Part shown: piece after piece, positions 42,322 through 49,664 of the stretch | How positions within the stretch are numbered: the stretch's first letter is position 1 | Layout of the letters: each line of letters begins with the position of its first letter | Assembly (NCBI RefSeq): GCF_010725885.1 | Contig: NZ_AP022600.1 | Coordinates: 4,836,001 to 4,900,000, forward strand | From: Mycolicibacterium tokaiense | Lineage (GTDB): Bacteria > Actinomycetota > Actinomycetes > Mycobacteriales > Mycobacteriaceae | Reading direction: 5' to 3' | DNA: 64,000 bases | Notes under the pieces: generated by a model | Seen by the model: only the letters and a program-made list of their open reading frames with translations | The model's database searches: none | Told to the model about the DNA's origin: nothing | Position numbers and translations under genes: made by a program

Positions 42322-43091
42322 CGGGGCTCCATCGATTCGGAGTCGGTTGTGCCGGTGGTCATCGCGGTGACCAGGCGTGCCACGGTGGCTTGCCCGCGAG
42401 TCAAGGTGGCCACGGAGGACCCGAGCCGCAGCACCTCCACCCTGTCGGCGACGTCGACGACGTGGGTCATGTTGTGGGTGATCAGGACAACGCCCAGTCC
42501 TTGGTCGGCAACCTGGCGCACCAGGCGCAACACCCGGTCGGTCTGCACGACACCGAGGGCGGCGGTGGGTTCGTCCAGGAAGATCACGTTGTCAGCCCAC
42601 TTCGCCGCCCGCGCAATGGCCACCGACTGCCGCTGCCCACCCGACAGTGATGCCACCGGTACGGTCGCTGACCGCAGTGTGACGCCGAGTTTCGCGAACT
42701 GCTCTGCTGCCTCGGTGCGCATGGTCTTGCGATCCAGGAACCCGAATCGTCCGGCGAGCCCCGGTTTGAGGATCTCCCGGCCCAGGAACAGGTTGTCGGC
42801 GGCCGCCAGTTCGGGTGCCAGTGCCAGGTCCTGGAACACGGTGGCGATGCCCAATTGCTGTGCGGCGGCGGGGTTCTCGATGGCCACCGCTCGTCCGTTC
42901 AGGCGGATCTCCCCGCCATCGGGGCGCTCGACGCCGGAAAGGATCTTGACCAGGGTCGATTTGCCTGCGCCGTTGTCGCCCACCAGCGCACACACCTCAC
43001 CGGCGTGCACCGTCAGACTGGCGTCCTCCAAGGCGGTCACCGACCCGTAGGACTTGGTGATGTGCTGTGCGGTCAACAACGGTTCACTCAT
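42318..43091 (-). CDS. Single-domain RbsA/FrcA-type ABC ATPase
   Basis: The 257-residue ATPase has one nucleotide-binding domain: Walker A 'GDNGAGKSTLVK' (about 38-49), Q-loop 'VFQDLALAPELAAADNLFLG', signature 'SLSGGQRQSVAIARA', Walker B 'VIFLDEPTAALGVVQ' and H-loop 'LITHNMTHV'. The classical RbsA has two fused ATPase domains of about 500 residues; the half-size form is the FrcA type and must dimerise. The ATG at 43091 overlaps the preceding gene stop by 4 nt; an upstream GTG-type start to 43130 is less likely. Confidence 0.92.
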   Translation of the reverse strand: MSEPLLTAQHITKSYGSVTALEDASLTVHAGEVCALVGDNGAGKSTLVKILSGVERPDGGEIRLNGRAVAIENPAAAQQLGIATVFQDLALAPELAAADNLFLGREILKPGLAGRFGFLDRKTMRTEAAEQFAKLGVTLRSATVPVASLSGGQRQSVAIARAAKWADNVIFLDEPTAALGVVQTDRVLRLVRQVADQGLGVVLITHNMTHVVDVADRVEVLRLGSSVATLTRGQATVARLVTAMTTGTTDSESMEPR

Positions 43092-43384
43092 GGCAGGCGA
43101 TTCCCTACGTTGTTGGAGAACTCGAACCATTCGGCATATCCCGCAGCGACTTTCGCCGCCCAGTGCTCGTAGGCGGCCTCGTAGCCGGCGAAGGACCAGA
43201 TCTCGACCGTGGAGTAGTCACTCTGGCCTCGGACGAAGAAGCTGCCCATCGATTGTGCTCCGGCCGACTGCGCGTGGGAGTCGAGCGCGGCCCACGTGCG
43301 CTGGAGTTCGGCCTGTGTCTGTTCGGGAAGTTCGTACCAGGCACTGCGCGGCCGGGCGTAATGGATCCAGACGGTGGTGTTCAC
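43088..43384 (-). CDS. Small alpha/beta-barrel-like protein (DUF6616-like)
   Basis: The 98-residue protein is 'TVWIHYARPRSAWYELPEQ' followed by an amphipathic helix, 'AQSMGSFFVRGQSDYSTVEI' strands and 'GYEAAYEHWAAKVAAGYAEW'. The pattern of an N-terminal strand, a 'W-x-x-L-P-x-x-x' helix and a late W-S-F strand suggests a ferredoxin-like dimeric barrel. It overlaps both neighbours by 4 nt. The protein encoded just upstream has a similar stretch in its C-terminal half, so the two may be related. Function unknown, possibly an isomerase or a small monooxygenase-like enzyme of the same pathway. Confidence 0.72.
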   Translation of the reverse strand: MNTTVWIHYARPRSAWYELPEQTQAELQRTWAALDSHAQSAGAQSMGSFFVRGQSDYSTVEIWSFAGYEAAYEHWAAKVAAGYAEWFEFSNNVGNRLP

Positions 43385-44103
43385 GAGGCGGCTCCCAGGA
43401 CGTCGGTCATCGGGCGACGCCGGCCGATGTAATGCAACGAGGTGGTGAATTTGAAGTCGGCGACCCGTTCGTGGGTGGCCATCGCATCATCGAGCAGGGC
43501 GAGGGCGGGTAGCTCCCACATTCCCAGGTGGTGCCAGCGGCTGCCGGGGTCCAACCGGTGCCGTCCGGCGATGGAGATTCCGGAACCGACGTCGGAACTG
43601 AACGCGACGTCACACTCCTGGTCGTAATGCAGGCGTTCGGCCGGGGTGGCCTGTTGCCAGGCATCGTTCCACTGCCACAGCGCGAAAAATGCCCAGGGCG
43701 AGGAGGGGTCGCGGCCGGCCGTCGACGGCACCGGCGCGAACTCACGTCGACCAACCAGCCAGGCCGTCCGGAACGTCCGCGCCCAGCCGGCCTGCTCCAA
43801 CCGCGCGATGCCGGCGTGTGCCTGCGACAGGCCGGGGGCTTCAAAGGCCCCCACGACATCGACATCGTGGGCGAAACCGGCGTCATAGAGCGACATCTCG
43901 TCGCTGCCGGTGAACATCGCATCGATCGAGAGCAGCCAGCCCTCGGCGCGCAGCGTCTCCAGTTCGTCCAGGAGCGTCGTGGGAGCAGGGCCGGCGCCGT
44001 GGCGCCGTGCGGTGAAGAACACCACGGCCCGCTCGCCTTCACCCAGAGCGAAGAGATCCGTGGCGACGGTGACCTCGGTGCTCGTTGTGCGTTGCTCGTT
44101 CAC
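43381..44103 (-). CDS. Two-part alpha/beta-barrel-like protein of the BtpA/PfkB operon
   Basis: The 240-residue protein starts with GTG at 44103 (GTGA overlap with the BtpA-type gene). The N-terminal half has 'RAVVFFTARRHGAGPAPTTL' and 'VVGAFEAPGLSQAHAGIARL'. The C-terminal half has 'WAFFALWQWNDAWQQATPAE' and 'WHHLGMWELPALALLDDAMA', a strand-helix-strand order resembling the 98-residue neighbour, so it may be an internal duplication of the same fold. Many Trp residues line the second half. I do not recognise a characterised family; operon position implies a catabolic or binding role. Confidence 0.7.
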   Translation of the reverse strand: MNEQRTTSTEVTVATDLFALGEGERAVVFFTARRHGAGPAPTTLLDELETLRAEGWLLSIDAMFTGSDEMSLYDAGFAHDVDVVGAFEAPGLSQAHAGIARLEQAGWARTFRTAWLVGRREFAPVPSTAGRDPSSPWAFFALWQWNDAWQQATPAERLHYDQECDVAFSSDVGSGISIAGRHRLDPGSRWHHLGMWELPALALLDDAMATHERVADFKFTTSLHYIGRRRPMTDVLGAAS

Positions 44104-44951
44104 AGCCCGCCCCGGAATTTCTCGGCGGCGGTGACCAGCCTGGCGACCCGGTCTGGGTCGACGGGATTCCACCACAGGCCGTCGACCTTGAGCCACTGCC
44201 CGACGATGGCGCCGTCGGCGACACCGAACAGGCTGTCGAGCTGTTCGGGGCCCAGGCCGGATCCGACGATGACGGGCAGGTTGGTGCCGGCGCGGACGTT
44301 GTTCACCTCGTCCGGTTGCGTGGGCGAACCGGTACGGGTCCCGGTCGCGATCAGGACATCGGCGTCGAACCACTCGGCGTCGGTGGCCTGTTCGGCGATG
44401 TCCCGGTCGGCGGTGATGGCATGGGCGCCGAACTTCACGTGGACATCGGCCAGGATTCGCACATCCTCGGCGTCGATGGCCTTGCGGTAGCGTAGGGCCT
44501 GCGGTGCCGGCCCGTTCAGGAAGCCTTCGTTCGCGACGTAGGCATTGACCCACTGATTGGCGCGGACCCAGCGCGCCCCGACTGCCTTGGCCACCGCCAG
44601 CCCCGGGATCACACCGTTGGCCACGCAGGTGATACCGATCGGCACCTCGACTGCGGCGGCGATCTCCATGCAGGCGGCGGTCAATGCGGCCACCGTCTCG
44701 GGTCCGATGTCCTCGGGGCGCAGGAAAGGCATGTCGGAGGCGTTTTCCACCATGATGCCGTCGATCCCGCCTTCGGCGAGGGTGCGGGCATCCTGCACCG
44801 CGCGGCGGTACACTTCACGCACCGGCTCGCCCTGGTAGCGCGGCGCACCGGGAAGCGCGTTCAGGTGGACAACGCCGATGATCGGCTTGGGCGTGGGGAA
44901 AAGCTCTCCCAGCGCGCTGGGCCGCGGTGGGTGAACACGAGGCGGTGCCAT
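44100..44951 (-). CDS. BtpA/SgcQ family TIM-barrel protein
   Basis: The 283-residue protein has the BtpA/SgcQ hallmarks: 'PIIGVVHLNALPGAPRYQG' (about 23-41), 'ARTLAEGGIDGIMVENASDM', 'PIGITCVANGVIPGLAVA', 'RWVRANQWVNAYVANEGFLN', 'DVHVKFGAHAI' and 'LPVIVGSGLGPEQLDSLFG'. The family is a TIM barrel of unsettled activity; members occur next to sugar kinases and transporters (E. coli sgc) and in photosystem biogenesis in cyanobacteria. Here it sits between PfkB and the barrel-like proteins, so an aldolase- or isomerase-like step on a phosphorylated sugar is a reasonable guess. The ATG 44951 shares one base with the kinase stop. Confidence 0.87.
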   Translation of the reverse strand: MAPPRVHPPRPSALGELFPTPKPIIGVVHLNALPGAPRYQGEPVREVYRRAVQDARTLAEGGIDGIMVENASDMPFLRPEDIGPETVAALTAACMEIAAAVEVPIGITCVANGVIPGLAVAKAVGARWVRANQWVNAYVANEGFLNGPAPQALRYRKAIDAEDVRILADVHVKFGAHAITADRDIAEQATDAEWFDADVLIATGTRTGSPTQPDEVNNVRAGTNLPVIVGSGLGPEQLDSLFGVADGAIVGQWLKVDGLWWNPVDPDRVARLVTAAEKFRGGL

Positions 44952-45877
44952 CAATTGCTCTGTCCTATCTTGTTTCTCGTCATCTGCTCGGCGACTCCGA
45001 GCACATCGTCGACATCGGGGTAACTCGTGATGCCCCCGCCGGCGCACACGGAGAGGCTTGCGGCGGCAACTCCCTTGGTGAGCGCCTCGACGGCGCTGTC
45101 ACCGACGCAGCGGCGAGCGGCGTGCCACCCGGCCAGCGCGTCTCCGGCGCCTGTGGTGTCCACAACAGGTCGATTCAGCACAGGAGCCTCGATGACCGTC
45201 GTGCCCGACGCGGTATGCAGCCGAATCCCTCGGCTGCCGCGTGTCTCGACAACCTCGGGTACCCCTGCGTCCAGAAGGCGTGCCACCGCCGTGGCGCCTA
45301 TCAGGTTGTGGGCGCGCTCGTTCAGGAAAACGGTGTGGCAATCACCCACCAGGCCCGCGATGTCGTCGAAACCCGCGGGCATGGTCGCGGGTTCCAGGTC
45401 GATCGAGGCCCGCACGCCGTGTGAACGGCAGCGCGTGAGCAGCAGTGCCGCCGTCGTGCGGTCGTAGGCGGCGGTGTGTACCCACGCCACGTCATCCAGA
45501 GCCAGGTCCATGACCGTGCGCCGCTGCGGATACATGACAGCGTCCGGTGAGAGCAGCACCCGCTTCTCGCCGCCGGCATCGATGAGAATGACTGCGCGGC
45601 AGGTGTTCTTCTCGGTGATGTCGACGTGGACATCGAGCCCAGCGGCCTCCAGCTGTGCAGCCAGCGTCCGCCCCGCGGCGTCGTCGCCCACCCCGGTGAA
45701 CAGTCCGACGCGGGCTCCCGCGCCCGCCGCTGCAACCGCGGCATTGGTGACGACTCCCCCGGGCCCCTCGGCCAGTGCGTCGGCCACCACCTTCTCGTCC
45801 GGGTCGGGCAGGCGGGCGAACCGGATCATGGTGTCGAGGCCGACATCGCCGACGAAGAGCACGCGCTGGGTCGTCAT
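44951..45877 (-). CDS. PfkB-family carbohydrate kinase
   Basis: The 308-residue ribokinase-like enzyme starts 'TTQRVLFVGDVGLDTMIRFA', has the glycine-rich 'EGPGGVVTNAAVAAAGAGAR' and the catalytic C-terminal PfkB signature 'VVDTTGAGDALAGWHAARR' with the base Asp at about 248. It should phosphorylate the imported sugar or nucleoside-like compound with ATP. The ATG at 45877 overlaps the regulator stop by 4 nt. The acceptor is unknown. Confidence 0.92.
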   Translation of the reverse strand: MTTQRVLFVGDVGLDTMIRFARLPDPDEKVVADALAEGPGGVVTNAAVAAAGAGARVGLFTGVGDDAAGRTLAAQLEAAGLDVHVDITEKNTCRAVILIDAGGEKRVLLSPDAVMYPQRRTVMDLALDDVAWVHTAAYDRTTAALLLTRCRSHGVRASIDLEPATMPAGFDDIAGLVGDCHTVFLNERAHNLIGATAVARLLDAGVPEVVETRGSRGIRLHTASGTTVIEAPVLNRPVVDTTGAGDALAGWHAARRCVGDSAVEALTKGVAAASLSVCAGGGITSYPDVDDVLGVAEQMTRNKIGQSN

Positions 45878-46623
45878 GGCCGTGACAATTCGATCCGGTA
45901 GCGATACCGATCGGCCCGATAGTGGCGCACGGCGTATTCGAGTGGGGCGCCGTCGTGGTCGCACGCGGTGCGCCGCGCCACCAGCACTGCACTGCCGCCC
46001 GTGGTTTCCAGCAGCGCAGCAAGCTCTTCGTCGGCGACGCCGCCCTCGATGACCTCGGTGCCGATCGCCACGCGCACTCCTCGGTGGCGCTCCAGCCAGT
46101 CGTAAAGCGATGTCAAGGAATCCACCTCGGAGAGATCGGCTTCCGGCGCCAGCACTCGCGGGGACAACCAGGATTCACTCATCGCAATGGGTACGTCGTC
46201 GGCGAGTAGCACTCGGCGCACCCGGACCACCCGGTGCCCGTGGGTGACTTTGAGCTCGGCGGCGACATCTGCGGGCGCGGGAGCGGCGTCCACCCGCACG
46301 TCGCGGTATCCGGGCGCCAGGCCGCGGGCGCGCATGTCCTCACTGAAGCTGGACAACAGGTTCAGAGGTTGTTCCACCTTGCGCGGCAAGACGATCGACC
46401 CGCGTCCGGACTTCTGCGTGATCAGCCCACGCTGAGCGAGGCTGCCGAGGGCAGCGCGGGCGGTGGTACGGCTGACGGAGAAACGCCGCCCCAGTTCGGC
46501 TTCCGACGGCAGGGTGTCACCGACGACGAACTCGCCGGCCTCGAGTGAGGCCGTCAACCGCTCGGCGATCTGGAACCACAGTGGAACCGGGCCGGGCGTC
46601 AGGTCGTCGGAGTCCCATGCCAT
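45874..46623 (-). CDS. GntR/HutC-family transcriptional regulator
   Basis: The 249-residue regulator has a GntR winged helix (about 10-80; 'VPLWFQIAERLTASLEAGEF', 'LPSEAELGRRFSVSRTTARA', 'LITQKSGRGSIV') and a UTRA ligand-binding domain (about 95-249; 'APADVAAELKVTHGHRVVRV', 'PIAMSESWLSP', 'PLEYAVRHYRADRYRYRIEL'). HutC-type regulators sense a pathway sugar phosphate or amino compound. It is the first gene of the operon; a palindrome lies 10 nt before its ATG, suggesting autoregulation of all eight genes. Confidence 0.92.
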   Translation of the reverse strand: MAWDSDDLTPGPVPLWFQIAERLTASLEAGEFVVGDTLPSEAELGRRFSVSRTTARAALGSLAQRGLITQKSGRGSIVLPRKVEQPLNLLSSFSEDMRARGLAPGYRDVRVDAAPAPADVAAELKVTHGHRVVRVRRVLLADDVPIAMSESWLSPRVLAPEADLSEVDSLTSLYDWLERHRGVRVAIGTEVIEGGVADEELAALLETTGGSAVLVARRTACDHDGAPLEYAVRHYRADRYRYRIELSRP

Positions 46624-46632
46624 GGACCGAAC

Positions 46633-46656
46633 GTACAAACGTCATAACGTTTCTAC
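46633..46656. promoter_or_regulatory. Palindromic operator at the GntR-led operon start
   Basis: GTACAAACGT-CATA-ACGTTTCTAC is an inverted repeat with 10-bp arms and one mismatch around a 4-bp spacer. It ends 10 nt upstream of the GntR start codon, where a bound dimer would block transcription or initiation. Size and symmetry fit a GntR/HutC operator. Confidence 0.7.
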
Positions 46657-46730
46657 AACCGGTTTGGCGAATGTTTACCCCCGAGAAACATCCAGGGGGC
46701 GTCGACCCGGGGGTGCGTCAACCGCTAAAC

Positions 46731-46744
46731 TAGAACACGTTTCA
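46731..46744. promoter_or_regulatory. KstR-type box upstream of the nitronate monooxygenase-like gene
   Basis: TAGAACACGTTTCA fits the KstR consensus TNNAACNNGTTNNA at every fixed position. It lies 31 nt upstream of the ATG at 46776, a promoter-like position. A 16-bp stretch starting one base in is identical to one upstream of the CYP125-like gene. Confidence 0.68.
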
Positions 46745-46775
46745 GTTTTGTCCGCGTCTGCGCAAGGATTCCGGT

Positions 46776-47909
46776 ATGCACACTCCCCTCTGTGACCAGC
46801 TGGGCATCGAGTTCCCGATCTTCGCTTTCACGCACTGCCGGGATGTGGTGGTGGCGGTGAGCAAGGCCGGCGGCTTCGGCGTCCTGGGTGCCGTGGGCTT
46901 CAGCCCCGAACAGCTCGAGATCGAATTGAAGTGGATCGACGAGAACATCGGCGACCACCCCTACGGCGTGGACATCGTGATCCCGAACAAATACGAAGGC
47001 TCCGACGCCGCGGACATGGACCCGGAAGTCCTGAAGAAGACGCTCAACGATCTGGTGCCGGACGAGCACATCGCCTTCGCCAAGAAGATCCTGTCCGATC
47101 ACGGTGTGCCGGTGGAACACAGCGACGACGATGCGCTGCAACTGCTCGGCTGGACCGAGGCCACCGCCACCCCGCAGGTCGAGGTGGCGTTGCAGCACCC
47201 CAAGGTCACCATGATCGCCAACGCCCTGGGCACGCCCCCGGCGGACATGATCGCCCATATCCACGACGCCGGCCGCGTCGTGGCGGCGCTGTGCGGCTCG
47301 CCGTATCAGGCGCGCAAACACGCCGACGCCGGCGTCGACCTCATCATCGCCCAGGGTGGTGAGGCCGGCGGGCACTGCGGCGACATCGGCTCGATCGTGC
47401 TCTGGCCGCAGGTGGTCAAGGAGGTGGCCCCGATCCCGGTGCTGGCCGCGGGCGGTATCGGCAGCGGCCAGCAGATCGCCGCGGCGCTGGCCCTCGGTGC
47501 GCAGGGCGCCTGGACGGGTTCGCAGTGGGTGATGGTCGAGGAGTCCGAGCACACGCCGGTGCAGCACGCCGCCTACGCCAAGGCCACCAGCCGCGACACC
47601 GTGCGCAGCCGCTCGTTCACCGGCAAGCCCGCCCGGATGCTCAAGAACGACTGGACCGAGGCCTGGGAGAACCCGGAGAACCCGAAGCCGCTCGGAATGC
47701 CGTTGCAGTACATGGTCTCCGGCATGGCGGTGGCCGCCACCCACAAGTACCCGAACGAGTCCGTCGACGTGGCGTTCAACCCCGTCGGTCAGGTGGTCGG
47801 ACAGTTCACCAAGGTGGAGAAAACCGCGACAGTGATCGAGCGCTGGGTGCAGGAGTACCTGGAGGCGACGGGCCGGCTGACCGACCTGAACGAGGCAGCG
47901 GGAGTCTAG
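46776..47909 (+). CDS. Nitronate monooxygenase / 2-nitropropane dioxygenase-like FMN oxidoreductase
   Basis: The 377-residue TIM-barrel FMN protein begins 'HTPLCDQLGIEFPIFAFTHC' and has 'VSKAGGFGVLGAVGFSPEQL', 'VDLIIAQGGEAGGHCGDIGS' and 'VPVLAAGGIGSGQ'-type phosphate-binding motif (actual 'IPVLAAGGIGSGQQIAAALA', about 227-246). It resembles M. tuberculosis Rv1533 as I recall it. Most members of this family are of unknown substrate; in this window the promoter carries a KstR-type site, hinting at lipid or sterol metabolism. It stands alone on its strand and is followed by a long hairpin. Confidence 0.88.
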   Translation: MHTPLCDQLGIEFPIFAFTHCRDVVVAVSKAGGFGVLGAVGFSPEQLEIELKWIDENIGDHPYGVDIVIPNKYEGSDAADMDPEVLKKTLNDLVPDEHIAFAKKILSDHGVPVEHSDDDALQLLGWTEATATPQVEVALQHPKVTMIANALGTPPADMIAHIHDAGRVVAALCGSPYQARKHADAGVDLIIAQGGEAGGHCGDIGSIVLWPQVVKEVAPIPVLAAGGIGSGQQIAAALALGAQGAWTGSQWVMVEESEHTPVQHAAYAKATSRDTVRSRSFTGKPARMLKNDWTEAWENPENPKPLGMPLQYMVSGMAVAATHKYPNESVDVAFNPVGQVVGQFTKVEKTATVIERWVQEYLEATGRLTDLNEAAGV

Positions 47910-47919
47910 ATCTGATCCA

Positions 47920-47982
47920 CGTTGACACTGCGTTCACCGCGACCGCCACTCGCACTTCCTCGCGGTGGCCGCAGCGTCAACG
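47920..47982. terminator. Long inverted repeat between convergent genes (bidirectional terminator candidate)
   Basis: Arms of 23 nt (47920-47942 and 47960-47982) pair with three mismatches around a 17-nt loop, filling almost the whole gap between the stops at 47909 and 47987. There is no T-tract, so termination would rely on the hairpin itself. Position between convergent genes supports a two-way terminator or transcript-stabilising structure. Confidence 0.6.
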
Positions 47983-47986
47983 GAGC

Positions 47987-48379
47987 TCAGGCGTAGAAGT
48001 CCTGCTGCCAGCCGCGGGACTCGGTGCACTCCAGGGCCAGGCCGTCGACGGTCTGGGCCGCCGCACTGCGGTAGTTGGGACAGGGCGCGCCGATCTCCTG
48101 CACGCCGTACAGCGGCGGTGAGTACACCCAGAAGCCGGTGTACTTCGGCGGCCACTGGTTCGGGATGTAGTGGCAGGCGTAGGTCTGGCCGTTGGGGTTG
48201 CGGCCGAAGATGAACCGCTCCCAGCTGTGGCACGCGTAGGTGACCTGGACGTCGGGCCCGAACACCATGTTCGGCACATCGGCCATCGTGATGCCGGGGT
48301 CGTTGGGGACCGCACCGGCAATGGGGGCCGCGACCACGCCGAGGGCCGCGACCACGGCGGCGATGCTCAGTCCTCGCAT
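47987..48379 (-). CDS. Small secreted mycobacterial protein of unknown function
   Basis: The 130-residue protein has a signal peptide (about 1-23, 'VVAALGVVAAPIAGAVPNDP') and a mature part with four Cys ('VTYACHSWERFIFGRNPNGQ', 'YACHYIPNQWPPK', 'GAPCPNYRSAAAQ', 'GLALECTESRGWQ'), likely making two disulfides. It is rich in aromatic residues, typical of short exported mycobacterial proteins. No known domain recognised. It converges with the nitronate-monooxygenase-like gene. Confidence 0.75.
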   Translation of the reverse strand: MRGLSIAAVVAALGVVAAPIAGAVPNDPGITMADVPNMVFGPDVQVTYACHSWERFIFGRNPNGQTYACHYIPNQWPPKYTGFWVYSPPLYGVQEIGAPCPNYRSAAAQTVDGLALECTESRGWQQDFYA

Positions 48380-48515
48380 CCGCCGAGCCTAGACCGGGCG
48401 TCGTGGCCCACCCGCCGATTCGCCGATCTTTTGCGAAACACGGCGGCGATGAACACGGAGTTGGGCGGCCGGGGTGGTTTGCTTGGTTGACCATCCACGG
48501 GAGGAAGCCATCGCC

Positions 48516-49064
48516 ATGCCCACCGGCCGTCAACTGCTGGCATCAACCGGAGCAGCCGCTGCCCTCACCGCGGCGGTCCTGCTGCCCGGGACCGCGACCG
48601 CGGAGCCGACCATCACCAGTGACGAACAGGGATACGTCGGCACCAACGCCCATTGCGACGCCACACAGCTGGCGGTCGCCTACGGCCGGACCACCCGCTC
48701 CCTGGTGGCCATCTGCACCCTGCCGTCCGGGGGGTATGAGTACCGCGGCGTGCGCCTGAGCGACGAGGCCGGCCTCAAGGCCGCCGCCAAGGCGGTCGAC
48801 GGCGGCTTCGAGGTGGAGAACGACGGAGCGACGTACTCGGTGACACCGCAGCAGCTGCTGGTGACCGCCGAGGACGGCAAGGTGGTCTACCGCGACACCT
48901 GGGTGGAATACGAGCAGCCGCGGTTCACCGCCGAAGGCACGTCACCCTCGACGTCCTCCACCTCGTCTGCGCCGACGTCCACGTCCTCGGCCACATCCAC
49001 GGCCACATCCGCGATCCCGACCGCGACCGTGACGGTCACGGTGACCGCCGAACCGACCGGTTAA
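48516..49064 (+). CDS. Secreted protein with Ser/Thr-rich C-terminal tail
   Basis: The 182-residue protein has a signal peptide (about 1-29, 'TAAVLLPGTATAEP'), a folded middle (about 30-140) with a Cys pair ('NAHCDATQLAVAYG', 'LVAICTLPSGGYEYRGVRLS'), and a low-complexity tail of Ser, Thr and Pro followed by 'TVTVTVTAEPTG'. The tail may be O-glycosylated. The ATG at 48516 has GGGAGGAAG about 8 nt upstream. It overlaps the convergent Pro-rich gene by 4 nt. Function unknown. Confidence 0.75.
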   Translation: MPTGRQLLASTGAAAALTAAVLLPGTATAEPTITSDEQGYVGTNAHCDATQLAVAYGRTTRSLVAICTLPSGGYEYRGVRLSDEAGLKAAAKAVDGGFEVENDGATYSVTPQQLLVTAEDGKVVYRDTWVEYEQPRFTAEGTSPSTSSTSSAPTSTSSATSTATSAIPTATVTVTVTAEPTG

Positions 49065-49591
49065 GCGGGAGGCGCGGGTAACGGGGCAGGCGCGGCCATC
49101 GGGTCGACCGGCAGCGCGGCGGGCGCCGGCGGCAGCGGAGCCTGGGGTCCGGCGGGCATGCCCATCGGCGGCGGCGTGTTCGCGGTCATCGGCCGCTGGG
49201 TCAGCAACAGCACGGCATCGGCCTTGCTGACCTCTTGGGTCTGCACCGCGTGCCACAGTTCACGCAGGTAGGACATCCCGCTGCTCTGCTGCGGACCGGT
49301 GGGGGTCAGGCTGGCACCCGGTGGCAGGTTCTCGGGGCTGGACAGGTGCGAGACCGGTGCCGGCGGGGCCAGCGGATCCACGACGGGCGCGGCAAGCGCA
49401 GCTGGGGCACCGGGGGCCGGGGCCGGGGCCGGGGCCGGAGCGGGGGCGACGATGCCGGGCGCCGGCGCCGGCGTAGGTGGCACCGGCATGGGCTCGGCCG
49501 ATGCCGAGGGGGCTGCGCTGAGAAGAGCGGCCGCGCCGAGCGCACCGAGAGCCGCTGACCATGCTGCACTGCGTGTGTGGATCCGCACCAT
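49061..49591 (-). CDS. Secreted Ala/Pro-rich protein
   Basis: The 176-residue exported protein has a signal peptide (about 1-32, 'AALLSAAPSASAEP') and a mature part dominated by Ala-Pro repeats ('GIVAPAPAPAPAPAPG'). A short folded-looking stretch 'GMSYLRELWHAVQTQEVSKA' lies at about 104-123, and there is a second Pro-rich tail. It may act as a flexible cell-wall-spanning protein. The opposite strand of the repeat is a run of GGGGCC units. No conserved domain recognised. Confidence 0.72.
   Translation of the reverse strand: MVRIHTRSAAWSAALGALGAAALLSAAPSASAEPMPVPPTPAPAPGIVAPAPAPAPAPAPGAPAALAAPVVDPLAPPAPVSHLSSPENLPPGASLTPTGPQQSSGMSYLRELWHAVQTQEVSKADAVLLLTQRPMTANTPPPMGMPAGPQAPLPPAPAALPVDPMAAPAPLPAPPA
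49413..49436 (+). repeat. (GGGGCC)4 hexanucleotide repeat within the Ala/Pro-rich gene
   Basis: Four exact GGGGCC units lie on the + strand, the non-coding strand for the Ala/Pro-rich protein, with further G-runs on each side (CGGGGG before, CGGGGGC after). The strand can form a G-quadruplex by composition. The complementary strand encodes alternating Ala and Pro. Confidence 0.85.
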
Positions 49592-49664
49592 GCCATGTGA
49601 TTCTGCCAAGCGGACGGTTTTGTTACATCCCCCGAAACGATTTCTCATCAGGGGCACATCTGGC

